Of a stretch of 64,000 nucleotides of DNA, positions 30,350 to 38,737 are shown in pieces. The number at the start of each line of letters is the position of its first letter. The first letter of the stretch is position 1. Source of the stretch: Edaphobacter sp. (GTDB lineage Bacteria; Acidobacteriota; Terriglobia; Terriglobales; Acidobacteriaceae); assembly GCA_025462645.1 (NCBI GenBank), contig JAOAPB010000045.1, positions 62,001-126,000 on the forward strand, read 5' to 3'. Position numbers and translations under genes: made by a program. The notes under the pieces are model-generated. The model ran no database searches, was not told the DNA's origin, and was given only the letters and a program-made list of their open reading frames with translations.

Positions 30350-31600
30350 ATGACGGTGTGGCGCACGTGGAGAACCCGGCTTATTTTGTTCTTCGCCGTC
30401 CTTGGCCCCGGCTTTATCACCGCAAACGTGGACAACGATGCCGGGGGTATTCTCACCTACTCCCAGGCGGGAGCGCAGTTCGGCTACACGCTTCTCTGGA
30501 CGATGATCCCCATCACCTTGGCGCTCATCGTCGTCCAGGAGATGTGTGCTCGTATGGGGGCTGTTACCGGCAAAGGCCTCAGCGATCTCATTCGCGAGGA
30601 GTTCGGTCTTCGCATCACTTTTGTCGTAATGATCCTGCTGGTCATCGTCAACTTCGGCAACGTCATCGCCGAGTTCTCCGGCATCGCCGGCAGTATGCAA
30701 CTCTTCCATGTCAGCAAGTACATCAGCGTACCGCTTTGTGCTTTTATTGTCTGGATACTCGTCGTCAAAGGCGACTACAAGAGCGTCGAAAAGGTCTTTC
30801 TCATAGCCAGCGTCTTCTACATCGCCTACATCATCGCAGGCGTGCTCAGCAGGCCCGACTGGCACCTGGCCCTCGTCCAGACGGTAAAGATCCCAACACG
30901 CCACGTCTGGAGCGACAAGACCTACGTCTACATGGTCGTTGGCGTCATCGGAACAACGATTACTCCCTGGATGCAGTTCTACCTGCAATCCTCCATCGTG
31001 GAGAAGGGAATTACTGTCCGCCAATACAAGCACTCCCGATGGGACGTCATTGTAGGCTCCATCTTCACGGATATCGTCGCCTGGTTCATCGTAGTCGCCT
31101 GTGCCGCCACCCTCTACACCCATGGCATCCGCAACATCGCCGACCCATCGGACGCCGCCGGAGCCATGAAGCCCCTGGCTGGCGACTACGCCTTCATCCT
31201 CTTCGCCGCCGGCCTCTTCAATGCCTCGCTCTTTGCAGCCTCCATCCTGCCCCTGTCTACCGCCTACACCGTCTGCGAGGGCCTGGGCTTCGAGAGTGGA
31301 CTCGACAAGTCGTTTAAAGAAGCGAAGTTCTTCTACTGGTTCTATAGCCTATTACTGGCTGCCGGAGCAGCCGTAGTCCTCATTCCCAACTTCCCGCTGG
31401 TCAAGTTCAGCATTCTGTCGCAGGTATTGAACGGCGTCCTTCTGCCAATCGTCCTTATCTTCATGCTCCGGCTCATCAACAAGCACGACCTGATGGGAAA
31501 GTACACTAACTCCCACTGGTTCAACATCATCGCATGGCTCACAGCCGGTATTGTGATAGCACTGTCGGCTATATTGCTATGGAATGGTCTACACGGCTGA
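30350..31600 (+). CDS. Atypical NRAMP-family divalent cation transporter
   Basis: A 416-residue protein with about 11 membrane helices. ATG 30350 has AAAGGAA and is preferred over ATG 30314. The family fold is clear: FFAVLGPGFITANVDNDAGG in helix 1 and VQEMCARMGAVTGKGLSDLIRE after helix 2. The helix 1 motif DPGN of manganese/iron NRAMPs is replaced by DNDAGG (28-33). The helix 6 MPH motif is replaced by TPWM (205-208), so the sulphur ligand is not in its usual place. This suggests a non-Mn/Fe substrate, perhaps magnesium. The nearby MgtE-N/CBS gene supports that reading. Confidence 0.85.
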   Translation: MTVWRTWRTRLILFFAVLGPGFITANVDNDAGGILTYSQAGAQFGYTLLWTMIPITLALIVVQEMCARMGAVTGKGLSDLIREEFGLRITFVVMILLVIVNFGNVIAEFSGIAGSMQLFHVSKYISVPLCAFIVWILVVKGDYKSVEKVFLIASVFYIAYIIAGVLSRPDWHLALVQTVKIPTRHVWSDKTYVYMVVGVIGTTITPWMQFYLQSSIVEKGITVRQYKHSRWDVIVGSIFTDIVAWFIVVACAATLYTHGIRNIADPSDAAGAMKPLAGDYAFILFAAGLFNASLFAASILPLSTAYTVCEGLGFESGLDKSFKEAKFFYWFYSLLLAAGAAVVLIPNFPLVKFSILSQVLNGVLLPIVLIFMLRLINKHDLMGKYTNSHWFNIIAWLTAGIVIALSAILLWNGLHG

Positions 31601-31636
31601 TGCAGGGAAGGGTATCGAAGCGGAGAAGTGGTTAGC

Positions 31637-32155
31637 TTAAAGCAGCTTTCCCTCCGACAGATCCCGGATCAGGCCAAGGTCTGCGGCAAGGAAATCGTAG
31701 TTCGGCAAAGTTGCCAGCGGAGCCCACCGTATCTCATTGAAAATCCGGTTCTCCAACTCCCCATTGAACTCATGCACGACAAAGAACTGCAGATCGATGG
31801 ACCCGCCATTCCGGTATTTATGCCGAACCTGGGCCACTTGCCGGCCTATGACTGCCGTAATCCCCAGTTCTTCGTTCAATTCACGCGCCAACGCGTCTTC
31901 CGGAGTCTCTCCTGGTTCGATCTTGCCACCGGGAAACTCCCACTTCAAGCTCATGGGCTGATCCGGCTTGCGCTGGCAGATCAGCACCTCAACCCCGGAC
32001 CCGGCTTCGCCAGCCGCTTCTCGCAGGATGAGCGCCGCCACCACAAGCCGCAGAGGCTTGAGAGCCGCTACATCGATATGTTGGTCCAACTTGCGAATGG
32101 TCTCTTTCACCTGACTACAGTTTAGACTCCAACTGCACGTCAACGGCTTCACCAT
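31637..32155 (-). CDS. MutT-like Nudix hydrolase
   Basis: A protein of up to 172 residues with a full Nudix box: GGKIEPGETPEDALARELNE followed by ELGI. MSLKWEFPGGK is typical of the MutT (8-oxo-dGTP) subgroup. The first 35 residues are poorly conserved, and the true start may be later (for example a GTG coding VKETIRK). It starts four bases after the end of the HAD gene, so the two are an operon. The exact nucleotide substrate is not proven. Confidence 0.85.
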   Translation of the reverse strand: MVKPLTCSWSLNCSQVKETIRKLDQHIDVAALKPLRLVVAALILREAAGEAGSGVEVLICQRKPDQPMSLKWEFPGGKIEPGETPEDALARELNEELGITAVIGRQVAQVRHKYRNGGSIDLQFFVVHEFNGELENRIFNEIRWAPLATLPNYDFLAADLGLIRDLSEGKLL

Positions 32156-32158
32156 CCC

Positions 32159-32914
32159 TTACTTAGGCTGAGCAACCGACGCTGGATAGTAAACGGCCCA
32201 GCCTTCCAGCGCACTACGTTCCAGCAGTGCAGGTGTCGGATTGACGGGAAAGGCCCGCCGTGCAAGAGCCAGCATGGCCGCATCATGCACGGAGTTGCCA
32301 AACACCGCATCCGGCGCCGTAACACCGACACGAGCCAGCGCTGTCACCTTGCCCTCATCCGTCGGAACGTCCTGGATGACATCGGAAACGATGCCATTCT
32401 TCACCTGCACACGAGCGGCAAGGACACGATCGGCCGTTATCCCGAACCGCCGCACCCCCTCCTCGATAACCCAGTCATTCGTCGAGCTGACCGCCCAGAC
32501 GTCCACGCCTCGACTCTTCAGCTCAGCCACCAGCTCCAGCATCTCCGGGAAGATATTCCGCTCGATGCGGCTTGCAAAGAACTCTCGTGCCGCCCTGCGC
32601 ATCTCCTCCTCGCGCAGCCCCTGGTAGAGCTGCACCATCTCACCGCAGATGGCGAGCTCCGAGACCTCGCCCCGCTTGTACCCGCGATACCGCCCGTCGA
32701 TCCAGTCCGCAGCCTCGCGAGAGACCAGACCCGTATCGACCGTCCAGTTCATAAATGACGAGCCAGCATCACCAGACCAAAGCGTACCGTCGCAGTCGAA
32801 CACGGCCACAGCAGGAGACAGGGCATAGACCGATGCATGAAAATCTTTCGTATCGAGAAGCTTGGCAACCAGCGTATTGCTCACGGAAGGGCTCAACTTT
32901 TCTGCGCAACGCAC
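32159..32914 (-). CDS. HAD-superfamily phosphatase (SerB-like, HAD-IB)
   Basis: A 251-residue HAD hydrolase. Motif I is VFDCDGTLWSGD, motif II lies in VWAVSSTNDWVIEEGV, and motif IV is FGNSVHDAAML. The cap resembles phosphoserine phosphatases (HAD-IB). The given start is GTG 32914; a later start is possible because the first 30 residues look nonconserved. The substrate is unknown. Confidence 0.8.
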   Translation of the reverse strand: MRCAEKLSPSVSNTLVAKLLDTKDFHASVYALSPAVAVFDCDGTLWSGDAGSSFMNWTVDTGLVSREAADWIDGRYRGYKRGEVSELAICGEMVQLYQGLREEEMRRAAREFFASRIERNIFPEMLELVAELKSRGVDVWAVSSTNDWVIEEGVRRFGITADRVLAARVQVKNGIVSDVIQDVPTDEGKVTALARVGVTAPDAVFGNSVHDAAMLALARRAFPVNPTPALLERSALEGWAVYYPASVAQPK

Positions 32915-33110
32915 CGTCGCGCGTCGAATTTAAACTACTCAAAGTTAGTTCAATTTTACTCCCGCCGATGCAGCCACCCCTCGCCTTCCACTTACTCCCA
33001 AAGCTCTTGGCCCATTGATATCGGATGCATGGCAAGCGAATAACCTATAAATAGTGAGGTATTCGATCCAACGAAAAGATTATAAAATTGCTGCTAATTT
33101 AGGTGTGCCA

Positions 33111-34280
33111 ATGCCAACTGCAAGCAGCCAACTTCGTCTGAGCAATATTTCGCCGCTCATTATCCAATCCGAGATTCGCGCGATGTCGGTCGAATGTGAC
33201 CGTGTTGGCGGGATCAATCTCGCCCAGGGAATATGCGACACCGACCTGCCTTCCTCTGTGGCCGACGCAGCGATCAAAGCCATCCAGCAGGGATACAACA
33301 TCTACACTCGGCTCGATGGCATCCAGGTGTTGCGTCAGGCGATCGCCGCCAAGCTCAATCAGTACAACGGCATCTCCGCCGATCCGGATTCAGAGATCCT
33401 CGTGACTGCTGGAGCCACGGGCGCTCTATATGCCGCCGGCCTGGCTCTGCTCAACCCTGGAGACGAGGTGATCGTCTTCGAACCGTTCTACGGCTATCAC
33501 CTCAACACACTTCTGTCCCTCCGCGTGCAACCGGTTGCTGTCCCGCTCACAGCGCCTGACTGGCAGCTCGATCTCGATCGCCTCCGCGATGCGATTACTC
33601 CGCGCACCCGTGCTGTGATCGTCAATACGCCATCGAACCCCTCGGGAAAGATATTTATTCTCGAAGAACTGCAAGCCATCGCCGACCTTGCGATTCAACA
33701 TGACCTCTTCGTCTTCACCGATGAGATCTATGAGTACTTTCTCTTCGACGGCGCGCGCCACATCAGTCTCGCCACACTGCCTGGAATGGCGGAACGGACC
33801 ATCACGATCTCCGGCCTCTCAAAGACATTCAGCATCACCGGTTGGCGGATCGGCTATCTTGCCGCAAGCAGGCAATGGATCCCATCGATTGGATACTTCC
33901 ATGACCTTACCTATGTCTGCAGCCCTGCTCCCTTGCAGCATGGCGCGGTGGCGGGTCTGGTCGAACTCCCGCAGTCGTTTTACGACGAGCTCTCAACCGA
34001 GTATCAGCAGAAGCGCGACCAGCTCTGCAGCGCACTCACCGATGCCGGACTCACCCCATCCATACCGGCAGGGGCCTACTACGTTCTCGCCGATGCCTCT
34101 CGAATAGAGGGGGAGACAGCCCACAAAAAAGCTCGCAACCTCCTTGCTGCCTCGGGGGTAGCCGCAGTTGCAGGATCCGCCTTCTTCACTCCAGGAAGAG
34201 GAGAAAACATGCTCCGCTTCTGCTTTGGAAAGAAGCCTGATGCACTGGATCGAGCTTGTGCCGCTATCAGGAGTCTGTAG
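33111..34280 (+). CDS. Class I/II PLP-dependent aminotransferase
   Basis: A 389-residue enzyme of the AspC/KAT fold. NLAQGICDTDLP is the N-terminal gate, NTPSNPSGKIF and FTDEIYEYFLFD bind PLP, and the Schiff-base lysine is in SGLSKTFSITGWRIGY. The C-terminal Arg lies in MLRFCFG. ATG 33111 has AGGTG upstream; the open frame from 33054 does not. The amino donor and pathway are not determined. A glutamine- or aromatic-specific enzyme is possible. Confidence 0.9.
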   Translation: MPTASSQLRLSNISPLIIQSEIRAMSVECDRVGGINLAQGICDTDLPSSVADAAIKAIQQGYNIYTRLDGIQVLRQAIAAKLNQYNGISADPDSEILVTAGATGALYAAGLALLNPGDEVIVFEPFYGYHLNTLLSLRVQPVAVPLTAPDWQLDLDRLRDAITPRTRAVIVNTPSNPSGKIFILEELQAIADLAIQHDLFVFTDEIYEYFLFDGARHISLATLPGMAERTITISGLSKTFSITGWRIGYLAASRQWIPSIGYFHDLTYVCSPAPLQHGAVAGLVELPQSFYDELSTEYQQKRDQLCSALTDAGLTPSIPAGAYYVLADASRIEGETAHKKARNLLAASGVAAVAGSAFFTPGRGENMLRFCFGKKPDALDRACAAIRSL

Positions 34281-34367
34281 CAAAGAGAAAAGTAGGAATG
34301 ATCTGCGTCGTTGAAGACGAGAGAAGCTTGGCCTTCGCCTCCAAGTAACCGAGGAGAGCTACTTTCT

Positions 34368-35024
34368 ATGTCACGGGATACAAAGAAAACTGCAGCGCCA
34401 TTCGTGCCGGAAGATCGGACATTACCCGTCTTGCGGGAGGCCGTGCAAAAGTGCCGGGGCTGCGACCTTTATCGAAATGCCACCCAGGCTGTCTTCGGAG
34501 AGTTGGAAGACGATAGCAAGCCGAAGATGCCGAAGGTCGCCATCATGATGATTGGCGAGCAACCAGGAGACCAGGAGGACAAACAGGGTCGGCCATTTGT
34601 AGGTCCCGCAGGCAAATTACTGAACAAGTGTTTGGAAGAGGCTGAAATTGATCGCCGGAAAGTCTACGTCACGAATACAGTCAAACATTTTAAATGGGAA
34701 CCGCGTGGAAAGCTGCGTGTCAATAAAAAACCCAACATGGAAGAGATTCGTGCCTGTAGACCGTGGTTGGAAGCAGAACTGGATGTCGTCAGTCCCAAGT
34801 TGATCGTCTGTCTTGGTGCCGTTGCAGCGCAATCGTTGCTTGGTTCTAGCTTTAAAGTTACGCAGTCTCATGGCAAGGTTCAGCAGACCGAAGGCTTCCC
34901 CCCGATCATCGCGACCCTGCATCCTTCCGCGATTCTTCGTGCCCGGACAGACGAAGACCGTCACTCACAGACAAGGACGTTTGTCCAGGACTTGCGGGAA
35001 GCCGCAGCACTCGTAAGCCGATGA
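34368..35024 (+). CDS. UdgX-like family 4 uracil-DNA glycosylase with altered R-loop
   Basis: A 218-residue protein. ATG 34368 has GAGGAG upstream. The Fe-S cysteines fit Cys29, Cys32, Cys130 and Cys148. Motif A is GEQPGDQED (63-71), followed by GRPFVGPAGKLL and VYVTNTVKHFKWEPRGK, and motif B is HPSAILRA (185-192). KHFKWE plus an inserted loop identifies the UdgX group. That group's hallmark loop KRRIH, whose His bonds covalently to the abasic sugar, reads KLRVN here (115-119). It could therefore be a conventional turnover glycosylase. Confidence 0.85.
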   Translation: MSRDTKKTAAPFVPEDRTLPVLREAVQKCRGCDLYRNATQAVFGELEDDSKPKMPKVAIMMIGEQPGDQEDKQGRPFVGPAGKLLNKCLEEAEIDRRKVYVTNTVKHFKWEPRGKLRVNKKPNMEEIRACRPWLEAELDVVSPKLIVCLGAVAAQSLLGSSFKVTQSHGKVQQTEGFPPIIATLHPSAILRARTDEDRHSQTRTFVQDLREAAALVSR

Positions 35025-35311
35025 GCACGGATAGGATGTTCGCTGCACTATGCCATCCGCCTCCAGACGATGTAACTGCTGGCCGCGTATCTTCTGGAGT
35101 GATACTCTGAATTGCGCATTCCAGGTTGGAGAAGCCATCTCTAGGTTCGCTTGTCCCGGTTTCAAGACTAGGAAATTGTCCTCTGCGATTGCGTATTAGC
35201 ATCGCGGCGTGCAGGTCCGTGACAGGCTTATCGAAGCCGTCCTCCGCGAGCTTGAACGTGTCGAAGTGAATGGCGATGCCTTCACTGCTATGCATTGATT
35301 CTAAAGGGAAG

Positions 35312-35387
35312 TGGTGGACGCGGTAGGGATCGAACCTACGACCAGTCGATTAAGAGTCGAATGCTCTACCAGCTGAGCTACGCGTCC
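35312..35387 (-). tRNA. tRNA-Lys(CTT)
   Basis: The minus strand folds as a cloverleaf. The acceptor GGACGCG pairs with CGCGTCC, and the D arm is GCTC/GAGC. The anticodon loop CTCTTAA gives anticodon CTT. The T arm is GTAGG TTCGATC CCTAC, and CCA is encoded at 35312-35314. One mismatch (T-C) sits at the top of the anticodon stem. Confidence 0.93.
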
Positions 35388-35525
35388 AGATTTTTATCTC
35401 CTCCGGGGAGGAGAAGGGAAGTTATTGAGAGCCATGACACGCCGTAAAGCCAGCCTGACTGCAATCAACCAACTCATCAAGAATAACACAGCTTGCAGAG
35501 ACGGAATTGCTCTGCAAGCTGTTTC

Positions 35526-36377
35526 TTAGCCTACGAAATCCACATTCGCTTTGAGCGGAATGATGCCGCGCTCAAAACCCATATCGAGCAGCTTCTTGAT
35601 GGCGACCCTGCCATCTTCTCCGTAGTTGAGAGTGCGCTCATTGACATACATTCCCACGAAGCGATTTGCCAGTGTCGGGTCAAGATCCCGTGCGAACTGC
35701 ATGGCATACGCAAGTGCTTCATCGCGATTATCGAGCGCATGCTGAATGCTGTCTCGAAGCGCATTGGTCGTGGTCAGCAGCGTCTCCGGGCCGAGCGACC
35801 GGCGGATCGCATTGCCTCCAAGCGGAAGAGGCAGACCCGTCTCATCGCGCCACCACTGACCCAGGTCTAGCAGCTTGACCAGGCCGTCGTTGGCATAGGT
35901 GAGCTGGCCCTCGTGAATGATGAGACCGGCCTCGAACTCGCCCGACACGACTGCGGGGATGATCTTGTCGAAAGGCACGACCGCCGTCTCGATCTCCGGC
36001 GCGAACAGTTTGAGGGCCAGATATGCCGTCGTGAGCGTGCCGGGAACGGCGATGCGGGTCTTCTTGACCTCGTCCAGCGTCTGCTTGCGGCTTGAGACGA
36101 TCATCGGGCCGTAGCCCTCGCCAACGCTGCCGCCACAAGCCATCAGGGTGTACTTCTCCTGGAGGTAGGGATACGCATGAAACGAGATCGCCGTCACGTC
36201 GTAGAAGGCTTCATTGATCGCCCGGTGATTCAGCGTCTCGATGTCGGTGAGGGTGTGATTGAACTTGAAGCCGGGGACGCGGATCTTGTTCGTCGCCAAT
36301 CCGTAGAACATGAAGGCATCATCGGAGTCCGGGCTGTGGGCAATGCTGATCTCTTGAATTGCGGTATTTGCTGTCAT
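35526..36377 (-). CDS. mqnD: 1,4-dihydroxy-6-naphthoate synthase MqnD
   Basis: A 283-residue periplasmic-binding-fold enzyme of the futalosine menaquinone pathway. It converts cyclic dehypoxanthinyl futalosine to 1,4-dihydroxy-6-naphthoate. The signature is ISIAHSPDSDDAFMFYGL near the N-terminus; IIHEGQLTY and PLPLGGNAIRR follow. ATG 36377 has AAGGA upstream and replaces the longer frame from 36431. Other mqn genes are not in the window. Confidence 0.92.
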   Translation of the reverse strand: MTANTAIQEISIAHSPDSDDAFMFYGLATNKIRVPGFKFNHTLTDIETLNHRAINEAFYDVTAISFHAYPYLQEKYTLMACGGSVGEGYGPMIVSSRKQTLDEVKKTRIAVPGTLTTAYLALKLFAPEIETAVVPFDKIIPAVVSGEFEAGLIIHEGQLTYANDGLVKLLDLGQWWRDETGLPLPLGGNAIRRSLGPETLLTTTNALRDSIQHALDNRDEALAYAMQFARDLDPTLANRFVGMYVNERTLNYGEDGRVAIKKLLDMGFERGIIPLKANVDFVG

Positions 36378-36480
36378 GATTCGGTAGTCCTTGGGAGAGG
36401 TAAAAGTGATTGAATACGCAACTCGGCGCAATTAGCCAAGTGCTATGAGCAAATGGAAGAGTTACCCAGGGGAAGCCGTT

Positions 36481-37089
36481 CTACGAGCGGCGCCAACGTT
36501 GCATCGTGCTGTAGATACCGGCGGCAGCAGTCACCTTGACAGCCTCTCCCAACAGAAAGGGAGCGACGGCCACATGCCATGCGGCGGGAGCTCCGAGATG
36601 GAGGAGGTATGCCAGCCAACCTGCGCCGAGCGTGAGAATGAGGACCGTGGCAATGGAGGCGGCTAGAATCCCACGCGTGAATCGGGATCCCATCTGCCGC
36701 ATGGCACGTACCACCCAGCCGGCAGATGCTGCGGCCAGCGGATAGGAGAAGAGATAGCCGGCAGTCGGACCTAACAGTTGCGCTATCCCCCCGGGCCCCT
36801 GAGGAGTGAATACTGGCATCCCCATTGCTCCCTCGGCAAGGTACAGAACCATCGCCGAAAAGCCGGCGATAGGTCCAAGGACCATACCGACAAGGATGAC
36901 GGCGAAGTTCTGGAGCGTCAGCGGCACCGGAGTGAAGGGAAGCGGCAGCGACACATGGGCGCATACAGCGACCAGGCCACTCGCGGCAACCGAAAGAGCG
37001 ATCTTGCCCGGCAACGACTCCGGCAAGGATTCCAGGAGAGACTTTGAACTATGTGTGAGACCGGAGGGGGAGCTGATAACGGATTGCAT
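36481..37089 (-). CDS. bioY: BioY-type biotin transporter S component
   Basis: A 202-residue membrane protein with about six helices. FTPVPLTLQNFAVILVGMVLGP and LAEGAMGMPVFTP are the BioY signature, and GPTAGYLFSYPLAA follows. AAAGGA precedes the ATG. No ECF ATPase or T component is near, so it may use shared components or act alone. It is 18 bases downstream of a small membrane-protein ORF. Confidence 0.92.
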   Translation of the reverse strand: MQSVISSPSGLTHSSKSLLESLPESLPGKIALSVAASGLVAVCAHVSLPLPFTPVPLTLQNFAVILVGMVLGPIAGFSAMVLYLAEGAMGMPVFTPQGPGGIAQLLGPTAGYLFSYPLAAASAGWVVRAMRQMGSRFTRGILAASIATVLILTLGAGWLAYLLHLGAPAAWHVAVAPFLLGEAVKVTAAAGIYSTMQRWRRS

Positions 37090-37107
37090 GGTGCAGGTCC
37101 TTTCGCG

Positions 37108-37380
37108 CTAAGAGCGCTTCGGTGAAGTTGCCTCGGCGCTGAAGCTGGCCCGAAGGCGCTTGGGCTGAGAAGTGTCGGACAGATCGCCTGAACCGTTACT
37201 GGAGTAAGCCATGCTTCCATCTTCGATTGCCGCAAAGAGATGTTGGGCAAAATCACCCTGCGATGGAACAGGTGCTTGACCGCCCTTGTGGCCGATATGA
37301 ATACGACGAGCGATCGCTACTCCCCACGCCCAGACGAGGACGAAGGAGCAGAGCGCCGAAATGGCAAGGAGGATATGCAT
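37108..37380 (-). CDS. Small single-helix protein upstream of bioY
   Basis: A 90-residue ORF from ATG 37380 (TTG 37401 would add seven residues). One N-terminal membrane helix (HILLAISALCSFVLVWAWGVAIA) is followed by a basic, polar tail. No family is recognised. Its short distance to bioY and same strand suggest an operon, and it could be a small accessory protein. The ribosome site is weak. Confidence 0.45.
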   Translation of the reverse strand: MHILLAISALCSFVLVWAWGVAIARRIHIGHKGGQAPVPSQGDFAQHLFAAIEDGSMAYSSNGSGDLSDTSQPKRLRASFSAEATSPKRS

Positions 37381-37614
37381 AGCGCTTAGCAAGAATACCA
37401 AGGTGCAAAGGCTTCGTGCACCTTATTCGAGCACTCGCTGCAATTTGCGCGAAATCATGGGAAACGCAGCAGAGATCAAGGGTGCCTGCCTGCGTGATAG
37501 GTCAATCCAAGTCAAAGTGGTTAGCAGTCGTCAGTACGAACTTGGTACGCGTCTGCGGTGAAGCAGTTTTCCACTTGACGGCGTGCACCGCGAAAATTTG
37601 TACTTGATAAAGAT

Positions 37615-38010
37615 ATGACTCGGCCGAGCTCAACGCGCATAGAGACAAAGCAGTCCGTCATCGTGCGTCTGTACGGACGGGCTCACCGCGGCTGGCGAAA
37701 GATCGCCACAGCGGCTGCTGCCATACTCGCAATTGCACTGGGCTATCACGTCGTCTTCGGACAAAATGGGCTTACGGTCTATCAGCAGAAACGGCAGGAT
37801 GCGCAGGCGCTGCAAGGCCAACTGCAGAGCCTGCGGAAGGAAAACGACCTGCTGAAAGGCCATGTCGAGCGGCTGCAAAACGATCCGAATGCCATCGAGC
37901 ATCAGGCCCGGGAGGAGCTGCACTATACCCGACCGGGCGAAGTGATCTATACGCTCCCGGCAGCCGCCCCTTCCAAAGATGCAGCGAACCAGGTCCTCCC
38001 AAAACCCTGA
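37615..38010 (+). CDS. FtsB/DivIC-like septum formation initiator
   Basis: A 131-residue bitopic protein with one membrane helix (about 30-48). A short coiled coil follows (QQKRQDAQALQGQLQSLRKE to about residue 90), then HQAREELHYTRPGEVIY, the typical DivIC/FtsB ending. It would act in the divisome with FtsL and FtsQ homologues. It has a positively charged cytoplasmic N-terminus. It stands alone here. Confidence 0.85.
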   Translation: MTRPSSTRIETKQSVIVRLYGRAHRGWRKIATAAAAILAIALGYHVVFGQNGLTVYQQKRQDAQALQGQLQSLRKENDLLKGHVERLQNDPNAIEHQAREELHYTRPGEVIYTLPAAAPSKDAANQVLPKP

Positions 38011-38092
38011 CACTGCATGCGATATCTCATCTCTTGAAATCCAATTAGATATCGCAGCTTCGTTATCGGTAAGATAGGCAGAGGAAGCAGCC

Positions 38093-38731
38093 ATGAAGTT
38101 CGACCTTGAAAAGGCTACGGCACGTGAGACCTATAATCTGTTAATTGGATTGGTTGCACCCAGGCCTATCGCTTTGGTGACGAGCATGAATGAGGATGGT
38201 CAGCTGAACGCCGCCCCTTTCAGCGCCTACAATTATCTCTGCACCGACCCGCCGATTATTGGAATAGGCGTGACCAACCGGCCAACGGAGAACTTCGTCC
38301 CAAAGGACACAGCCAGGAATATCCGCCGTACCGGTGAGTTCGTTGTTAATGTCGTGACAGAGGATCTGGCGCAACAGATGAATATCTGCGCTACCGACTT
38401 CCCGGCGGAGATCGACGAACTGGAGATGGCCTGCCTGACCACCGCGCCCTCTCAGATTGTGAAAGTCCCGCGCATCCATCAGGCCCACGCAGCGTTGGAG
38501 TGTAGGGAGCACACCACCATGGAGATCGGCAGATCGCGGATCATCCTCGGCAGGGTCGTCGCAATCTATATCGAAGATAAATTTGTCGATCCGGCAGGCC
38601 CATACGTGCGGGCTGAGGAGTTACATGCCATTGGCCGGATGAATGGTCTGGGATCCTACGTCAAGACCAGGGATTCCTTTCTGAACATACCGCGCATTCC
38701 CTATGTGGAGTGGAAGAAAGGGAAGCGCTGA
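38093..38731 (+). CDS. Flavin reductase-like FMN-binding protein
   Basis: A 212-residue split-barrel flavoprotein. LVAPRPIALVTSMNEDGQLN and NAAPFSAYNYLCTDPPII match the flavin-reductase-like domain. RNIRRTGEFVVNVV is also typical. AGAGGAAG precedes the ATG. The physiological partner is not indicated. The mlaF-like gene is convergent six bases away. Confidence 0.88.
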   Translation: MKFDLEKATARETYNLLIGLVAPRPIALVTSMNEDGQLNAAPFSAYNYLCTDPPIIGIGVTNRPTENFVPKDTARNIRRTGEFVVNVVTEDLAQQMNICATDFPAEIDELEMACLTTAPSQIVKVPRIHQAHAALECREHTTMEIGRSRIILGRVVAIYIEDKFVDPAGPYVRAEELHAIGRMNGLGSYVKTRDSFLNIPRIPYVEWKKGKR

Positions 38732-38737
38732 CCCCCA

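Noticed and set aside
30205-31317. A 370-codon plus-strand frame across the NRAMP gene
   Set aside because: The NRAMP frame has membrane helices and family motifs; this one is Arg/His-rich shadow sequence.
34906-35295. A 129-codon minus-strand ORF between the glycosylase and tRNA-Lys
   Set aside because: It overlaps the end of the glycosylase gene, has no clear ribosome site and no recognised pattern. A decayed gene remains possible.
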